A stretch of DNA of 64,000 nucleotides. Origin: Lentisphaeria bacterium (GTDB lineage: Bacteria > Verrucomicrobiota > Lentisphaeria > Victivallales > UBA1829). The stretch's first letter is position 1. Each line of letters starts with the position of its first letter. Shown here in pieces: positions 18,223-28,810 of this stretch. Both the position numbers and the translations under genes were made by a program. The notes under the pieces are model-generated. The model made no database searches. It saw only the letters and a list, made by a program, of their open reading frames with translations, and was not told where the DNA came from. The stretch spans positions 1-64,000 of the forward strand of contig JAFXYP010000008.1 in the NCBI GenBank assembly GCA_017541665.1, in the 5' to 3' direction.

Positions 18223-19182
18223 ATGAACAAGTTTGCAACCGTCATCATGGCCGCCGCAGCCGCGACGCTCCTCGTCACCGCCTGCTCCAAGGGCGACAGC
18301 TCCCAGATCAAAGTCGGGTTCGCCCAGGTCGGCGCGGAAAGCGACTGGCGCAAGGCCAACACCGAGTCCATCAAGGGCGAGGCTGACAAGCGTTCGAACA
18401 TCGACCTGACGTTCTCCGATGCCCAGCAGAAGCAGGAAAACCAGATCTCCGCCATCCGCACCTTCATTACGAAGGGCGTGGACGTGATCTCCTTCTCCCC
18501 CATCGTGAAGACCGGTTTCGAAGACGTCCTGAAGGAAGCCAAGGAAGCCGGCATCCCGGTCGTCCTCTTCGACCGCGGCGTTGAAGTGTCCGAGCCCGGC
18601 CTCTACAAATGCCTCATCGGCTCCGACTTCGTGGAAGAAGGCCGCCGCGCCGCCCGCTGGGTCATTGAGAACGTCGGCGAAAACGCCAACGTCGCCGAAC
18701 TCGTGGGTACCCCCGGTTCCGATCCTGCCGTCGAACGCAAAAAAGGTTTCGAAGAGATCATCAAGGACCATCCCGGCATCAAGATCATCAAGTCCCAGAC
18801 CGGCGATTTCACCCGCGCCAAAGGCAAGGAAGTCATGGAATCGTTCCTGAAGTCCCCTGAAGCCGACCAGATCAACGTCCTCTTCGCCCACAACGACGAC
18901 ATGGCTCTCGGCGCCATCCAGGCCATCGAAGAAGCCGGCAAGAAGCCCGGCAAGGACATCATCATCGTCTCCATCGACGGCGTGAAGAGCATCTTCGAAG
19001 CCATCCTCGCCGGCAAGGCCAACTGCACGGTCGAGTGCAACCCGATCATCGGCGCGCAGCTCTTCGACGTGGTCGAGAAGATCCATGCCGGCGAGACCGT
19101 CCCCGAACGCGTCTACTCCGTGGAAAGCGTCTACGACTCCAAGAACATTACGCAGGAAGTCGTCGACAGCCGCAAGTACTGA
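18223..19182 (+). CDS. ytfQ: furanose-type sugar ABC transporter substrate-binding lipoprotein, YtfQ-like
   Basis: 319 aa from the ATG at 18223, with AAAGAAAGG upstream; the longer frame from 18118 overlaps the permease gene. The signal peptide ends in VTAC (Cys21), so it is probably a lipoprotein. The mature protein is a periplasmic-binding type I fold very close to YtfQ: KVGFAQVGAESDWR, FSDAQQKQENQISAI, the VVLFDRGVEV strand, FTRAKGKEVMESFL and HNDDMALGAIQAIEEAG. E. coli YtfQ binds galactofuranose, and related systems take arabinose-type sugars. It is the last gene of the operon, followed by a terminator. Confidence 0.92.
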   Translation: MNKFATVIMAAAAATLLVTACSKGDSSQIKVGFAQVGAESDWRKANTESIKGEADKRSNIDLTFSDAQQKQENQISAIRTFITKGVDVISFSPIVKTGFEDVLKEAKEAGIPVVLFDRGVEVSEPGLYKCLIGSDFVEEGRRAARWVIENVGENANVAELVGTPGSDPAVERKKGFEEIIKDHPGIKIIKSQTGDFTRAKGKEVMESFLKSPEADQINVLFAHNDDMALGAIQAIEEAGKKPGKDIIIVSIDGVKSIFEAILAGKANCTVECNPIIGAQLFDVVEKIHAGETVPERVYSVESVYDSKNITQEVVDSRKY

Positions 19183-19242
19183 TCGTCCGACAGCTGCTTG
19201 AACGGAGCCGGCTTTGCGGTTCCGCTCAAAACGATCATTCCG

Positions 19243-19274
19243 ACCGGGAAGGCCCAGCGCTTTCCCGGTTTTTT
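19243..19274 (+). terminator. rho-independent terminator after transporter operon
   Basis: ACCGGGAA at 19243-19250 pairs with TTCCCGGT at 19262-19269, followed by five T residues. Confidence 0.85.
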
Positions 19275-19297
19275 CATGGCTTTTTTCCGGTTCCGGA

Positions 19298-19326
19298 TTG
19301 TTTTTCCGCCGCTTGCGGTGTATGGT
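19298..19326 (+). promoter_or_regulatory. promoter of the CE12 esterase gene
   Basis: TTGTTT at 19298-19303, a 17-bp spacer and TATGGT at 19321-19326 with TG directly before it. Confidence 0.6.
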
Positions 19327-19367
19327 AAGGAACAAAACACTTTATCCCGTTTTCAGGAGTCCCACCC

Positions 19368-20216
19368 ATGAAAGAAATGCTTGCCGCCGTCCTCCTCGTT
19401 TCCGCCTCGTTGATCCTCGCCGCCGACATCCACATGGCGGGCGACTCCACCATGATGACCTACCGCGGCGGCTATGCGCCGCAACAGGGCTGGGGACAGC
19501 GCATGCAGGAGCTCGCGAAGGACGGCGTGACCGTGAAGAACCGTTCCATCGGGGGGCGTTCCACGAAGAGCTTCAAAGCGGAAAAACGCTGGGAGGACCT
19601 GCTCCGCGAGATCAGGGAGGGCGACTTCGTGATCATCCAGTTCGGGCACAACGACGGCACGAAGGCAAAGCCGGAACGCTATGCCGACCCGCGGGGCGAA
19701 TACAGGGAGAACATGAAGGGATTCGTGGAGGACGTCCGAAGGGCAGGGGGCATCCCGGTCATTGCCACATCCATCCCCTTCGGCACCTATCTGGCGGACG
19801 GCTCGCTGAAACCTGCCGGGTTCCTGAACCCGTATCTGCAATCCGCGCGCGAGGTCGCCGCCGAGACGAAATGCGATCTGGTGGACCTGTACGCGTATGC
19901 CGAGAAAGAATTGAACGCCGCCGGGGAGAAGAACGGCACGCGGCTGTATCTGGTGCTGAATCCCGGCGACTACCCGAACTTCCCCGAGGGCAAATCCGAC
20001 CGCTGCCACATCAATTTCCGCGGCGCGCTTTTCTATGCGAAGGCGTTTGTCCTGCTCGCGAAGCGGAACAAGCTCCCGATCGCGGATCTGTTCCGGGATT
20101 CCGACGAGTCTCCGATGGACGCCGCGCTGAACGAGAAAGATGTCTACATCATCAAAAAGGAAGATGCGAAAAACGCAGGCGGGGAGAAAAAGCCGGAAGC
20201 CGCGGCGAAACCGTGA
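19368..20216 (+). CDS. SGNH/GDSL esterase, rhamnogalacturonan acetylesterase-like (CE12)
   Basis: 282 aa with a signal peptide (residues 1-19). All four SGNH blocks are present: MAGDSTMM with the nucleophile S27, the Gly block RSIGGRS near residue 60, FGHNDG (N95) and DRCHIN with the catalytic Asp/His pair D211 and H214. This pattern and length match CE12 enzymes, which remove acetyl groups from rhamnogalacturonan or xylan. The C-terminal tail (about 20 residues) is Lys/Glu/Ala rich. Its place after an arabinanase and a furanose importer supports pectin side-chain processing. The ATG follows an AGGAG box. Confidence 0.87.
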   Translation: MKEMLAAVLLVSASLILAADIHMAGDSTMMTYRGGYAPQQGWGQRMQELAKDGVTVKNRSIGGRSTKSFKAEKRWEDLLREIREGDFVIIQFGHNDGTKAKPERYADPRGEYRENMKGFVEDVRRAGGIPVIATSIPFGTYLADGSLKPAGFLNPYLQSAREVAAETKCDLVDLYAYAEKELNAAGEKNGTRLYLVLNPGDYPNFPEGKSDRCHINFRGALFYAKAFVLLAKRNKLPIADLFRDSDESPMDAALNEKDVYIIKKEDAKNAGGEKKPEAAAKP

Positions 20217-20248
20217 CCTCATTTTTTCTGAAAATTAGTCCTCCTTGC

Positions 20249-20277
20249 TTGATTTTGCACGCATTCGGCTGTATAAT
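20249..20277 (+). promoter_or_regulatory. strong promoter of the PAS/periplasmic sensor gene
   Basis: TTGATT at 20249-20254, a 17-bp spacer and a perfect TATAAT at 20272-20277 with TG directly before it. Transcription would begin near 20284, only about a dozen bases before the ATG at 20297. Confidence 0.85.
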
Positions 20278-20317
20278 ATTTTGATATTTATTTTGAATGC
20301 TGTTCAGGAGAACGGAT

Positions 20318-22141
20318 TTGAATCATTTTTTGTTTAAGCTGATCTTGATGACCGTCATGGTGATGGCCGGCCGGACCGTATTCGACTGCGGCATCCCCGC
20401 GAGCGCGGAGCAGATGCAGCCTCCGCCGGATTTCATGCGGGTCCTGATCCTGTTCCCCGCCGAAGCGGGACCCGGTGCCCGGGCGGATTTTATGGCCGGG
20501 CTTGATGAGGTGCGTGTCCGCCGCGAGGCGGAATACCGCGAGATCATGCGGAAATGGCACGAAACCGCCCCCGAACGCGAACGGAAGAAGAAAGAAAAAC
20601 TGGACGAGCTGGTCCGGAAATACGGGGAAGACTGGGCGAAAGGCCGGGAGGATCCCGGTATTTACAGCATGCTGCCGGAAGAACGGGAGATGATGTATGT
20701 GAACCCGTCTTTTCTGTATGAACCGGATGTGGTTTCTGTTCAAATAGATGAATCGTTCCACAGCAGCACCGGACCTCTTTCCGCGGATGAATTCAAAAAG
20801 CTGTGGGACGCGAAGGAACAGTACGATGCCGTGATCGTCGTCGGATCCGACAGGATCGCCTGTTCGATCGCCCGAATGTTCAGCGGGGAAAATACCCCCT
20901 TGAAACAAAAATCCCTGAACGGCCGGATCGCCGTGGTGTTTGCGGGCGTGAGCTCGTTCGACGAATCGCTCCGCAAAAGCAGCGATGCTGCCCGTTCGAC
21001 ACGGGATGAACTCAACAATTTCGCGATCGTGCATCCGGCGGACCCGTGGCCGAATGTCGATCTGGCGCTGCGGACATTCCCCGGGACAAAGAAGGTCGTC
21101 CTGCTGGCATCCGGCATAAACTGGGACGAAAAGAAGGAGACGGATCTGCGCGATGAGCTCGGCACGGGGAAGACGTTGAAGACCATCCTGCTCCCCGATT
21201 CCGTGATGCCGTCCGGGGAAACGAGCGGAGATCGCCCCCTGATCCTCCGGCAGCAGTATTCGTCTCTTGCCGAGGTCCCCGGCGAGGAGATCGAAGCGTT
21301 TCGGGCGGCGGTCCAGGCGGAGATGCAGCCGGACACGGTCATCGTCTCGATGTCCTCGCTCGAGTGGGGACTCGACCCCGTGGAATGGCTGCCCGACGAC
21401 TTCGACGCATGCCCGATCTTCGCGGATACGCCGCCCCGGCGGAAAAACGCGGTCGGCGGGTTCTGCCGGTCCATGAAGAAACTTGCGCTTCAGGTCGGCG
21501 ACCTTCTGGAAGAGCTCGGGAAAGCTCCTCTGCCGGTGTCCCGGAAAAGCATTCCGATGACCATTGCGGAAAGCGATGAGCTCTGGCTTAACGAGGCGGC
21601 GCTGAAGCACTACAAACTGAACGTCGCCGATTTCCCGATCAATGCCATGCTCGCCAATACGACGACGAAGAAAGCGCCGCAGATGAGAGTGTATCGGACC
21701 TGGACAAGGAAACGCGTCCTGCTCGTGCTCGCCGTGAACGCCTTCGCACTTTTCTGCATGGCCGTGTTCACACTGCTCTCCGCGCGTGCCCGCCGCAGAA
21801 GACGCCTTCTGTCGGAAAAAGTCTATGAGTCTTTGCCGGCGCGCGTGCTGGTGACGGACCGGGAAGGCCGCATCATCGACTATCACATGCAGTTCGGCGA
21901 GCTGGAGCAGAAGGGCGAACTCCTGTGGAAGAACATCAACGAGGTGCCGTGGCTTCGCGATATCGGCATGGACCGGGCGGTGCACGAGGCGTTCGACTCC
22001 GGCAAGACGGTGATCCGCGAATTCGTGGTCGATGGGGAACGCCGCGTCGTCGTGCTCTCGCTCGTGCCGTCGGATGTCTTCGGCCGGGCAGCCGTGATCG
22101 CGGTCAGCAGCGATTCGCCCGCACGGGAAACGCAGGCGTAA
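20318..22141 (+). CDS. membrane sensor-like protein: periplasmic binding-type domain, one TM helix, PAS domain, no kinase
   Basis: 607 aa from a TTG at 20318 (614 aa from the in-frame ATG at 20297). I prefer the TTG because AGGAGA lies six bases before it and the protein then starts directly with a signal peptide. Residues about 40-450 look like a two-lobed periplasmic domain with binding-protein-like strands (DAVIVVGSD, KVVLLASG, GRIAVVFAG); a charged helical insert is near residues 75-110. A membrane helix (about 467-490) leads into a basic patch and a PAS-like domain (ARVLVTDREGRIIDY). Sensors of this layout normally continue into a histidine kinase or GGDEF domain, but this one stops. The ligand is unknown, and the family is not one I can name. 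Confidence 0.65.
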   Translation: MNHFLFKLILMTVMVMAGRTVFDCGIPASAEQMQPPPDFMRVLILFPAEAGPGARADFMAGLDEVRVRREAEYREIMRKWHETAPERERKKKEKLDELVRKYGEDWAKGREDPGIYSMLPEEREMMYVNPSFLYEPDVVSVQIDESFHSSTGPLSADEFKKLWDAKEQYDAVIVVGSDRIACSIARMFSGENTPLKQKSLNGRIAVVFAGVSSFDESLRKSSDAARSTRDELNNFAIVHPADPWPNVDLALRTFPGTKKVVLLASGINWDEKKETDLRDELGTGKTLKTILLPDSVMPSGETSGDRPLILRQQYSSLAEVPGEEIEAFRAAVQAEMQPDTVIVSMSSLEWGLDPVEWLPDDFDACPIFADTPPRRKNAVGGFCRSMKKLALQVGDLLEELGKAPLPVSRKSIPMTIAESDELWLNEAALKHYKLNVADFPINAMLANTTTKKAPQMRVYRTWTRKRVLLVLAVNAFALFCMAVFTLLSARARRRRRLLSEKVYESLPARVLVTDREGRIIDYHMQFGELEQKGELLWKNINEVPWLRDIGMDRAVHEAFDSGKTVIREFVVDGERRVVVLSLVPSDVFGRAAVIAVSSDSPARETQA

Positions 22142-22175
22142 GACCTGTTTTCCGTGGCTGATCCGGGGAAGGCGG

Positions 22176-22222
22176 GGAGGCGAACGCCTCCACTGCGGCA
22201 GTGCCGTGCCGCATGACGGCAC
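22176..22222. terminator. two hairpins between convergent genes
   Basis: GGAGGCG/CGCCTCC at 22176-22191 and GTGCCGT/ACGGCAC at 22201-22222 are perfect 7-bp stems in the 95-base gap between convergent genes. Neither has a T-run, so termination is inferred from position only. Confidence 0.4.
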
Positions 22223-22236
22223 AGGGGGAATCCTCT

Positions 22237-23325
22237 TTATGTTGGGATCCAGCCGCCGCCGAGGAGATTTTCCCCGTCGTAGATGACCGCCGCCTGTCCG
22301 GGCGTGACCGCCCTCTGCGGCACGTCGAAGCGGATGAAGACCACACCGTTCGGAGAGAGCAGGACCGAGGCATCCGCGGGGCGTGACCGGTACCGTATCT
22401 GCACCTGTGCGCGGAATGTCACGGTTTCGACTGGTTTCGTGATCCAGCGGGCGCACGGCAGCACGATCGAATCGCGCAGGAGATCGTCCGGGTTGGTCGT
22501 GAGCCAGACCTTGTTTTCGCCTGCGTCGATCCGGCTGACCCAGGCCGGGACGCCCATCGCCACGCCCGTTCCCTTGCGCTGCCCGATGGTGTATGCATAG
22601 ATGCCGTCGTGATGCCCGAGAATGCGTCCGTCGGAGACGGCGGCGAACGTTCCCGACGGCACCTGCTCGCCGAAGTGCTCGTGCAGAAATTCCGCGGCGG
22701 TCCTGTCCGGCGGCATGAAGCAGGCGTCCTGGCTTTCCTTCGATTCGGCGTTCGGGAGCGCGAGTTCGCGGGCTATCTCGCGCACCTCGGGTTTCGTCAT
22801 GCCGCCGATCGGAAAAACGATGCGCGCGAGCTGTTCCTGCGAGAGTCCGAAGAGAAAATACGACTGGTCCTTTTCCCTGTATGCGCCCCGTGCGAGGATC
22901 GTGCTCCCGTCGGGAGCGTCGATCGCCTTCGCGTAGTGGCCGGTGGCGAACGCCGCGCAGCCGTACCGCTCCATGAGCGGCATGAGCGAACCGAATTTGA
23001 CGGCGGGATTGCAGATCGCGCAGGGATTGGGCGTAAAACCGGACTTGTACATATCCCAGCTCGGACGCAGCACGGCGCGCTCGAATTCCGCGGAACAGTC
23101 CGCATGAACGAGTTCGATCCCGAGCTTGTTGGCGGCCTCTTCCGCTTTCCGGCGCGCGTCTTCTCCCCCGGGCAGAAGCGTCATATGCACGGCGGTGACA
23201 TGGTATCCCGCCCGGAGTGCGAGGACGGCGGCGACGGCGGAATCGACTCCGCCGCTGAACGCCATCAGGATGCGGGATCCCTGCGGAATCCGCCGGAAAG
23301 GGGCATAGGAAGCGTTCTGCGGCAT
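22237..23325 (-). CDS. mnmA: tRNA-specific 2-thiouridylase MnmA
   Basis: 362 aa from the ATG at 23325, 4 bases after the previous gene's stop and with GGAG upstream; an in-frame start 42 bases earlier lies inside that gene. MnmA adds sulfur to U34 of tRNA Lys, Glu and Gln. The PP-loop SGGVDS (residues 24-29) activates the uridine with ATP. The catalytic cysteines are in PNPCAICN and SQDACFM. The GHYA and LGHHDGIYAYTIGQRKG segments are typical. It is the last gene of the FHA-ftsH-DUF167-mnmA operon. Confidence 0.93.
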   Translation of the reverse strand: MPQNASYAPFRRIPQGSRILMAFSGGVDSAVAAVLALRAGYHVTAVHMTLLPGGEDARRKAEEAANKLGIELVHADCSAEFERAVLRPSWDMYKSGFTPNPCAICNPAVKFGSLMPLMERYGCAAFATGHYAKAIDAPDGSTILARGAYREKDQSYFLFGLSQEQLARIVFPIGGMTKPEVREIARELALPNAESKESQDACFMPPDRTAAEFLHEHFGEQVPSGTFAAVSDGRILGHHDGIYAYTIGQRKGTGVAMGVPAWVSRIDAGENKVWLTTNPDDLLRDSIVLPCARWITKPVETVTFRAQVQIRYRSRPADASVLLSPNGVVFIRFDVPQRAVTPGQAAVIYDGENLLGGGWIPT

Positions 23326-23329
23326 GGTT

Positions 23330-23632
23330 TCACTCCAGCGCGGCGGCGAGTGCGTCCGCCGTGACACCGGGCAGGAAGACCACTTTGTCGCGCGAAGTCT
23401 GGCCGGAGACCAGCGAGACGGCGCTTTTCGGGAGCTTCAGCTTCTTCGCCAGGAAGACGCACAGTTCTTTGTTCGCTTTGCCGTCGACCGGGGGCGCCGC
23501 CAGCGAGACTTTCAGCGCCGTGCCGTAGACGCCAGCGACAGCAGTCCGTTTTGCGCCGGGCTGGACGTGGCACGACAAAAACACCCCTGAATCGCTTATG
23601 CGGATCAGGGGTGCGAGAATATCGGCCGTCAT
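23330..23632 (-). CDS. DUF167/YggU family protein
   Basis: 100 aa, the usual YggU size. The conserved core is visible: VQPGAKRTAVAGVYGTALKVSLAAPP, then VDGKANKEL, and LVSGQTSRDKVV. The family is widespread and small, with structures but no established function. The gene lies 16 bases after ftsH and 4 bases before mnmA on the same strand, so it is co-transcribed with both. The N-terminal 25 residues may be slightly over-extended. Confidence 0.88.
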   Translation of the reverse strand: MTADILAPLIRISDSGVFLSCHVQPGAKRTAVAGVYGTALKVSLAAPPVDGKANKELCVFLAKKLKLPKSAVSLVSGQTSRDKVVFLPGVTADALAAALE

Positions 23633-23648
23633 GGCGGGCGCCCCGGGG

Positions 23649-25790
<2,142 letters not shown>

Positions 25791-25793
25791 GGA

Positions 25794-26366
25794 TTAGACG
25801 ATCCGGGTCAGGGATGTTTCCTGTGCGGGGATGGACGCGTTCGCCTTCTGGCTGTCCATGAAGCTCTTCACGAAGAGACCGAGGATGGCGAGGAAGATGA
25901 GCGCGAGGAGAACGACGATGATGATCATGAGCTTGTTGGAAAGCCCGCTGCTCTGTTTGCGTTCGGTGAAACCGGAGTTGGCGACGGACTTGATGGTCTG
26001 CGTCATGCTGGCGGCGTTGATGTCGATGCCGGTTTGCGTCTTCTGGATCGACATGGTCATGGTCTTGTCCTCGGTATCGTAGAGGAGCTCGAACGCGCCG
26101 ATGCGGACGATGTCGCCGTTCTGCAGTTCGTATTCTTCCGTGAGCGGGTTGCCGTTGACTTTGGTGCCGTTGGTGGATCCGGCATCGGCGATCATGAATT
26201 TCCCGTCGTTGCGGGTGATTTTGCAGTGAAGTGTACTGACCGTGGGATCCTTCAGGCAGATGGTGCGTTCGTCGGAACGTCCGATGGTGATCTCATCCTG
26301 GTTCAGTTCAAACATCCGGCCGCGAAGCTGTTCGCTGAGAACGACAAATTTCGGAATAGCGGGCAT
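25794..26366 (-). CDS. FHA domain protein with C-terminal membrane helix
   Basis: 190 aa. The FHA domain (about residues 8-100) reads EITIGRSDERTICLKDPTVSTLHCKI and GSTNGTKVNG, the conserved phosphothreonine-binding loops (Gly-Arg, Ser, His and Asn-Gly). A Thr-rich linker (about 105-140) follows, then a hydrophobic segment MIIIVVLLALIFLAILGLFV (about 145-165), so the protein is tail-anchored with FHA in the cytoplasm. It should recruit a Thr-phosphorylated partner to the membrane. The linker (TMTMSIQKTQT) itself could be a kinase target. It is the first gene of an operon with ftsH, suggesting a link between phosphosignalling and membrane proteolysis; that is inference. Confidence 0.9.
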   Translation of the reverse strand: MPAIPKFVVLSEQLRGRMFELNQDEITIGRSDERTICLKDPTVSTLHCKITRNDGKFMIADAGSTNGTKVNGNPLTEEYELQNGDIVRIGAFELLYDTEDKTMTMSIQKTQTGIDINAASMTQTIKSVANSGFTERKQSSGLSNKLMIIIVVLLALIFLAILGLFVKSFMDSQKANASIPAQETSLTRIV

Positions 26367-26453
26367 TTCCTGATAAACTCCTGATTTGAATCGCCGTCCG
26401 TTTCGTTGTAGTGCGGAGACGAAATTGTTGACGAGAGTCGAGATTTATCTTTT

Positions 26454-26480
26454 AATATAGCACAGAAAAACGGATTTCAA
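26454..26480 (-). promoter_or_regulatory. promoter of the FHA-ftsH operon
   Basis: Reading leftward: TTGAAA (26480-26475), a 15-bp spacer and TATATT (26459-26454) with TG one base upstream. The leader to the ATG is about 80 nt. Confidence 0.65.
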
Positions 26481-26583
26481 AACCGAAAATGAGTTTTTTC
26501 GGAATTTTCTCAATAAAAAGATCAAACACCGCAAGGCGAAACGGGGAGGGCGGCGAACCGGCAGGCATGGGCAGTGTGCAAAC

Positions 26584-26613
26584 GAAAAAAACGGCCGCCC
26601 TCTCGACGACCGT
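26584..26613 (-). terminator. rho-independent terminator, TSCPD operon
   Basis: On the minus strand ACGGTCG (26613-26607) pairs with CGGCCGT (26597-26591), one wobble, followed by six or more T residues (26590-26584). It ends the operon transcribed from 27543. Confidence 0.8.
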
Positions 26614-26665
26614 CCGGTCGATCCGGTATCGAAAGGAAAACCGAAGGAAAGGGGGAAAGACCCGG

Positions 26666-27280
26666 TCATTCCTTCGGGATGAGATGGTGGTCCTGCGCCG
26701 CTTCCAGGAGGACCCGGAGCAGGATCGACTTCTCCGAAGGGGTCTCCACATGGAACCGTTCCGGAGCTTCTGCGAGTTCACGCCAATAGGCGCGGACTTC
26801 GGCGGAGGCCGTGGATCCGGATCGATCAGGGAAAAGGTCGAGGAGGAAATCCATGATCTGAAAAATGATCTTGACCTGCGGCTGCGTGAAAGACGAGATG
26901 AAGTCGTCGGTCACGCGTTTCATTTCCGGGTAGACCCATCGGCCGCGGATCGACCAGGCGAGCGGCATCATGCAGCGGAAGAGCATTTCCGGCTCGGGCA
27001 GGCGCGAGAGGTCGGCGCCCGGCAGGACGGGATTGCAGAATGTCTCCGGGTCGTCGTCGCTGCCGGCGCGTTCGTAGACGAAATCAAGGATGCCGAAAAA
27101 TATCTCGGCAAGTTCCTTCCGGCGGTCCGGCGGATAATAGCGGGGATTGTCGGAGATTGCGTCTTCGAGCTTCTTCTTCGTGTCGTAAATCGGCGCTTCG
27201 TTCGAACGATGAAAGAGCTTGTCAAGCTCATGCTGGAACGCCTCGATGTCGCGCTGGATGGCGTGTCTGTCGGATGGCAT
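26666..27280 (-). CDS. conserved hypothetical helical protein
   Basis: 204 aa from the ATG at 27280; the longer open frame upstream belongs to the TSCPD gene in another frame. The protein is acidic, rich in Phe, Leu and Arg and predicted mostly helical. It has no signal peptide, membrane helix or catalytic motif I can identify. Recurrent aromatic-acidic patches (DNPRYYPPDRRKELAEIFFGILDFVYE) suggest a soluble helical bundle. It starts 2 bases after the TSCPD gene, so the two are translationally linked and probably work together. Function unknown. Confidence 0.75.
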   Translation of the reverse strand: MPSDRHAIQRDIEAFQHELDKLFHRSNEAPIYDTKKKLEDAISDNPRYYPPDRRKELAEIFFGILDFVYERAGSDDDPETFCNPVLPGADLSRLPEPEMLFRCMMPLAWSIRGRWVYPEMKRVTDDFISSFTQPQVKIIFQIMDFLLDLFPDRSGSTASAEVRAYWRELAEAPERFHVETPSEKSILLRVLLEAAQDHHLIPKE

Positions 27281-27282
27281 GG

Positions 27283-27543
27283 TCAACCGAGTCTTCCCGC
27301 GAGGATTTCCTTCATGGCCTTGGCGAGCTGGTCGGTGCAGGACGTGCCTTTGCCGCCGCAGTCGACGCCTTCCAGCAGATCGATGACTTCCTGCGGAGTC
27401 TTCCCCTTCACGAGGATGCCGATGGCCGTAAGGTTGCCGGGGCAGCCGCCCGTGAATGAAACATCCGTGATGACACCATTGTCGATATCGATGTCGATTT
27501 GCGAGGAGCAGACGAGCTGACTGGTTTTGTAGGTGTAGTGCAT
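27283..27543 (-). CDS. TSCPD domain protein (TIGR03905-type)
   Basis: 86 aa, the full length of this small family. The core motif FTGGCPGNL occurs near residue 31, and CGGKGTSCTDQLAKAM follows, giving the conserved Cys pair that may bind a metal. TSCPD domains also occur at the C-terminus of some ribonucleotide reductases; the free-standing proteins have no known role. The ATG at 27543 is preceded by GAAAGGA. It is the first gene of a two-gene operon with the hypothetical protein downstream. A possible promoter (TGC-TACATT near 27590) lies about 50 bases upstream. Confidence 0.85.
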   Translation of the reverse strand: MHYTYKTSQLVCSSQIDIDIDNGVITDVSFTGGCPGNLTAIGILVKGKTPQEVIDLLEGVDCGGKGTSCTDQLAKAMKEILAGRLG

Positions 27544-27643
27544 GGCGGAGTCCTTTCTGAAAAGGGATGAGAAGGTTTTTCCATAATGTAGCACGAAAAA
27601 CAAAAAAGACCAGTGCAAACGGGAAGAAAAGAGAGAAAAAGTC

Positions 27644-27671
27644 TTGCAATCGGGAAAAAGCACGCTATATT
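27644..27671 (+). promoter_or_regulatory. promoter of the ribD operon
   Basis: TTGCAA at 27644-27649, a 16-bp spacer and TATATT at 27666-27671. The leader is only about 80 nt and shows no FMN riboswitch. Confidence 0.8.
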
Positions 27672-27759
27672 TTCGGGGTGTTTTGAATGATGTTCGGAAA
27701 AACCGCACGTGCCGGCGATGGCTGCCCGGCCGAAGCGGATCAACTTGGAGCGGAATCAC

Positions 27760-28797
27760 GTGGACAGCGGAAACGACCGTTATTTCATGAGCGAAGCCCT
27801 GCGCGAAGCGGAACTCAGCGCCGGATACACCAGCCCGAACCCCGCAGTCGGGGCCGTGATCGTGCGCGATGGCAGGATCATCGGGCGTGGGCGGCACAAG
27901 CGCTGTGGCGGTCCCCATGCCGAAATCGAGGCGATCATGAGCCTGCCGAACGAATCCGACGCGGCAGGAGCCGACCTGTTTGTCACACTGGAACCGTGCA
28001 GCACCGCGGGACGCACGCCACCCTGTTGCGACGCCATTATCCGGAATCGTTTCCGGCGCGTGATCGCAGGCTGCCTCGACCCGAACCCGAAGCACGCCGG
28101 ACGCGGCATCGAAATCCTGCGCGCCGCGGGAATCGAGGTGAAAACGGGTATCCTGGAAGAGGAGTGCCGCAGCCATCACGAGGCGTTTTTCAAGTGGATT
28201 ACAACAGGACGCCCGTTCGTGGCCTTGAAAATGGCCGAGACGCTCGACGGGAAGATCGCGACCGCGAACGGGGATTCCAAATGGATCTCGTCCGATCTTG
28301 CACGGGAACGCGTGGCGCACCTGAGACGGCTGTCGGACGCCGTGCTCGCAGGCGCGGAGACTTTCCGCCTCGATTCTCCACGGTTCACATCCCGGGCGCC
28401 GGACGGCACGGTCCTGAAAACGCCCCGCAGATTCATCGCCACGCACCACCCGGAGATCCTGTCCGACGCAGGGGAAGGATGGGAATCCGTCGCGCTCGAC
28501 CGTGCGGATGACTGGCAGGCATTCCTTGCTCGTCTGGGACGGGAGAATGTGACCATGCTCCTGATCGAGGGCGGCGGCGAACTGGCGGCGTCGGCGATCC
28601 GCGCCCAGGCCGTCGACAAAATCGAATTCCATATCGCGCCGAAACTGCTCGGCGGACGCGGCAGCCGTCCCGTGCTCGGAGGACCCGACCCGGCGGCTTT
28701 GTCCGAAGCGGTCCGGCTGGACCGGATGCGCGTAACGCCGATGGGCTGCGACCTGCGGATCGAAGCTTATCCGCTGTACCCCGAATCCGAATCCTGA
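27760..28797 (+). CDS. ribD: bifunctional riboflavin deaminase-reductase RibD
   Basis: 345 aa from a GTG at 27760 with GGAG 9 bases upstream. This start gives the usual RibD opening (DRYFMSEALREAELS); an in-frame ATG at 27709 would add 17 unrelated residues. It performs the second and third steps of riboflavin synthesis. The N-terminal deaminase has the zinc motifs HAEIEAI and PCSTAGRTPPCCDAII. The C-terminal reductase domain (from about residue 145) shows RPFVALKMAETLDGKIAT and IEGGGELAASAI. It begins a three-gene operon with ribE and an unknown gene. Confidence 0.92.
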   Translation: MDSGNDRYFMSEALREAELSAGYTSPNPAVGAVIVRDGRIIGRGRHKRCGGPHAEIEAIMSLPNESDAAGADLFVTLEPCSTAGRTPPCCDAIIRNRFRRVIAGCLDPNPKHAGRGIEILRAAGIEVKTGILEEECRSHHEAFFKWITTGRPFVALKMAETLDGKIATANGDSKWISSDLARERVAHLRRLSDAVLAGAETFRLDSPRFTSRAPDGTVLKTPRRFIATHHPEILSDAGEGWESVALDRADDWQAFLARLGRENVTMLLIEGGGELAASAIRAQAVDKIEFHIAPKLLGGRGSRPVLGGPDPAALSEAVRLDRMRVTPMGCDLRIEAYPLYPESES

Positions 28798-28810
28798 GGA
28801 GATATTCAAC

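Noticed and set aside
27672-27759. FMN riboswitch before ribD
   Set aside because: The leader is under 90 nt and lacks the conserved paired elements.
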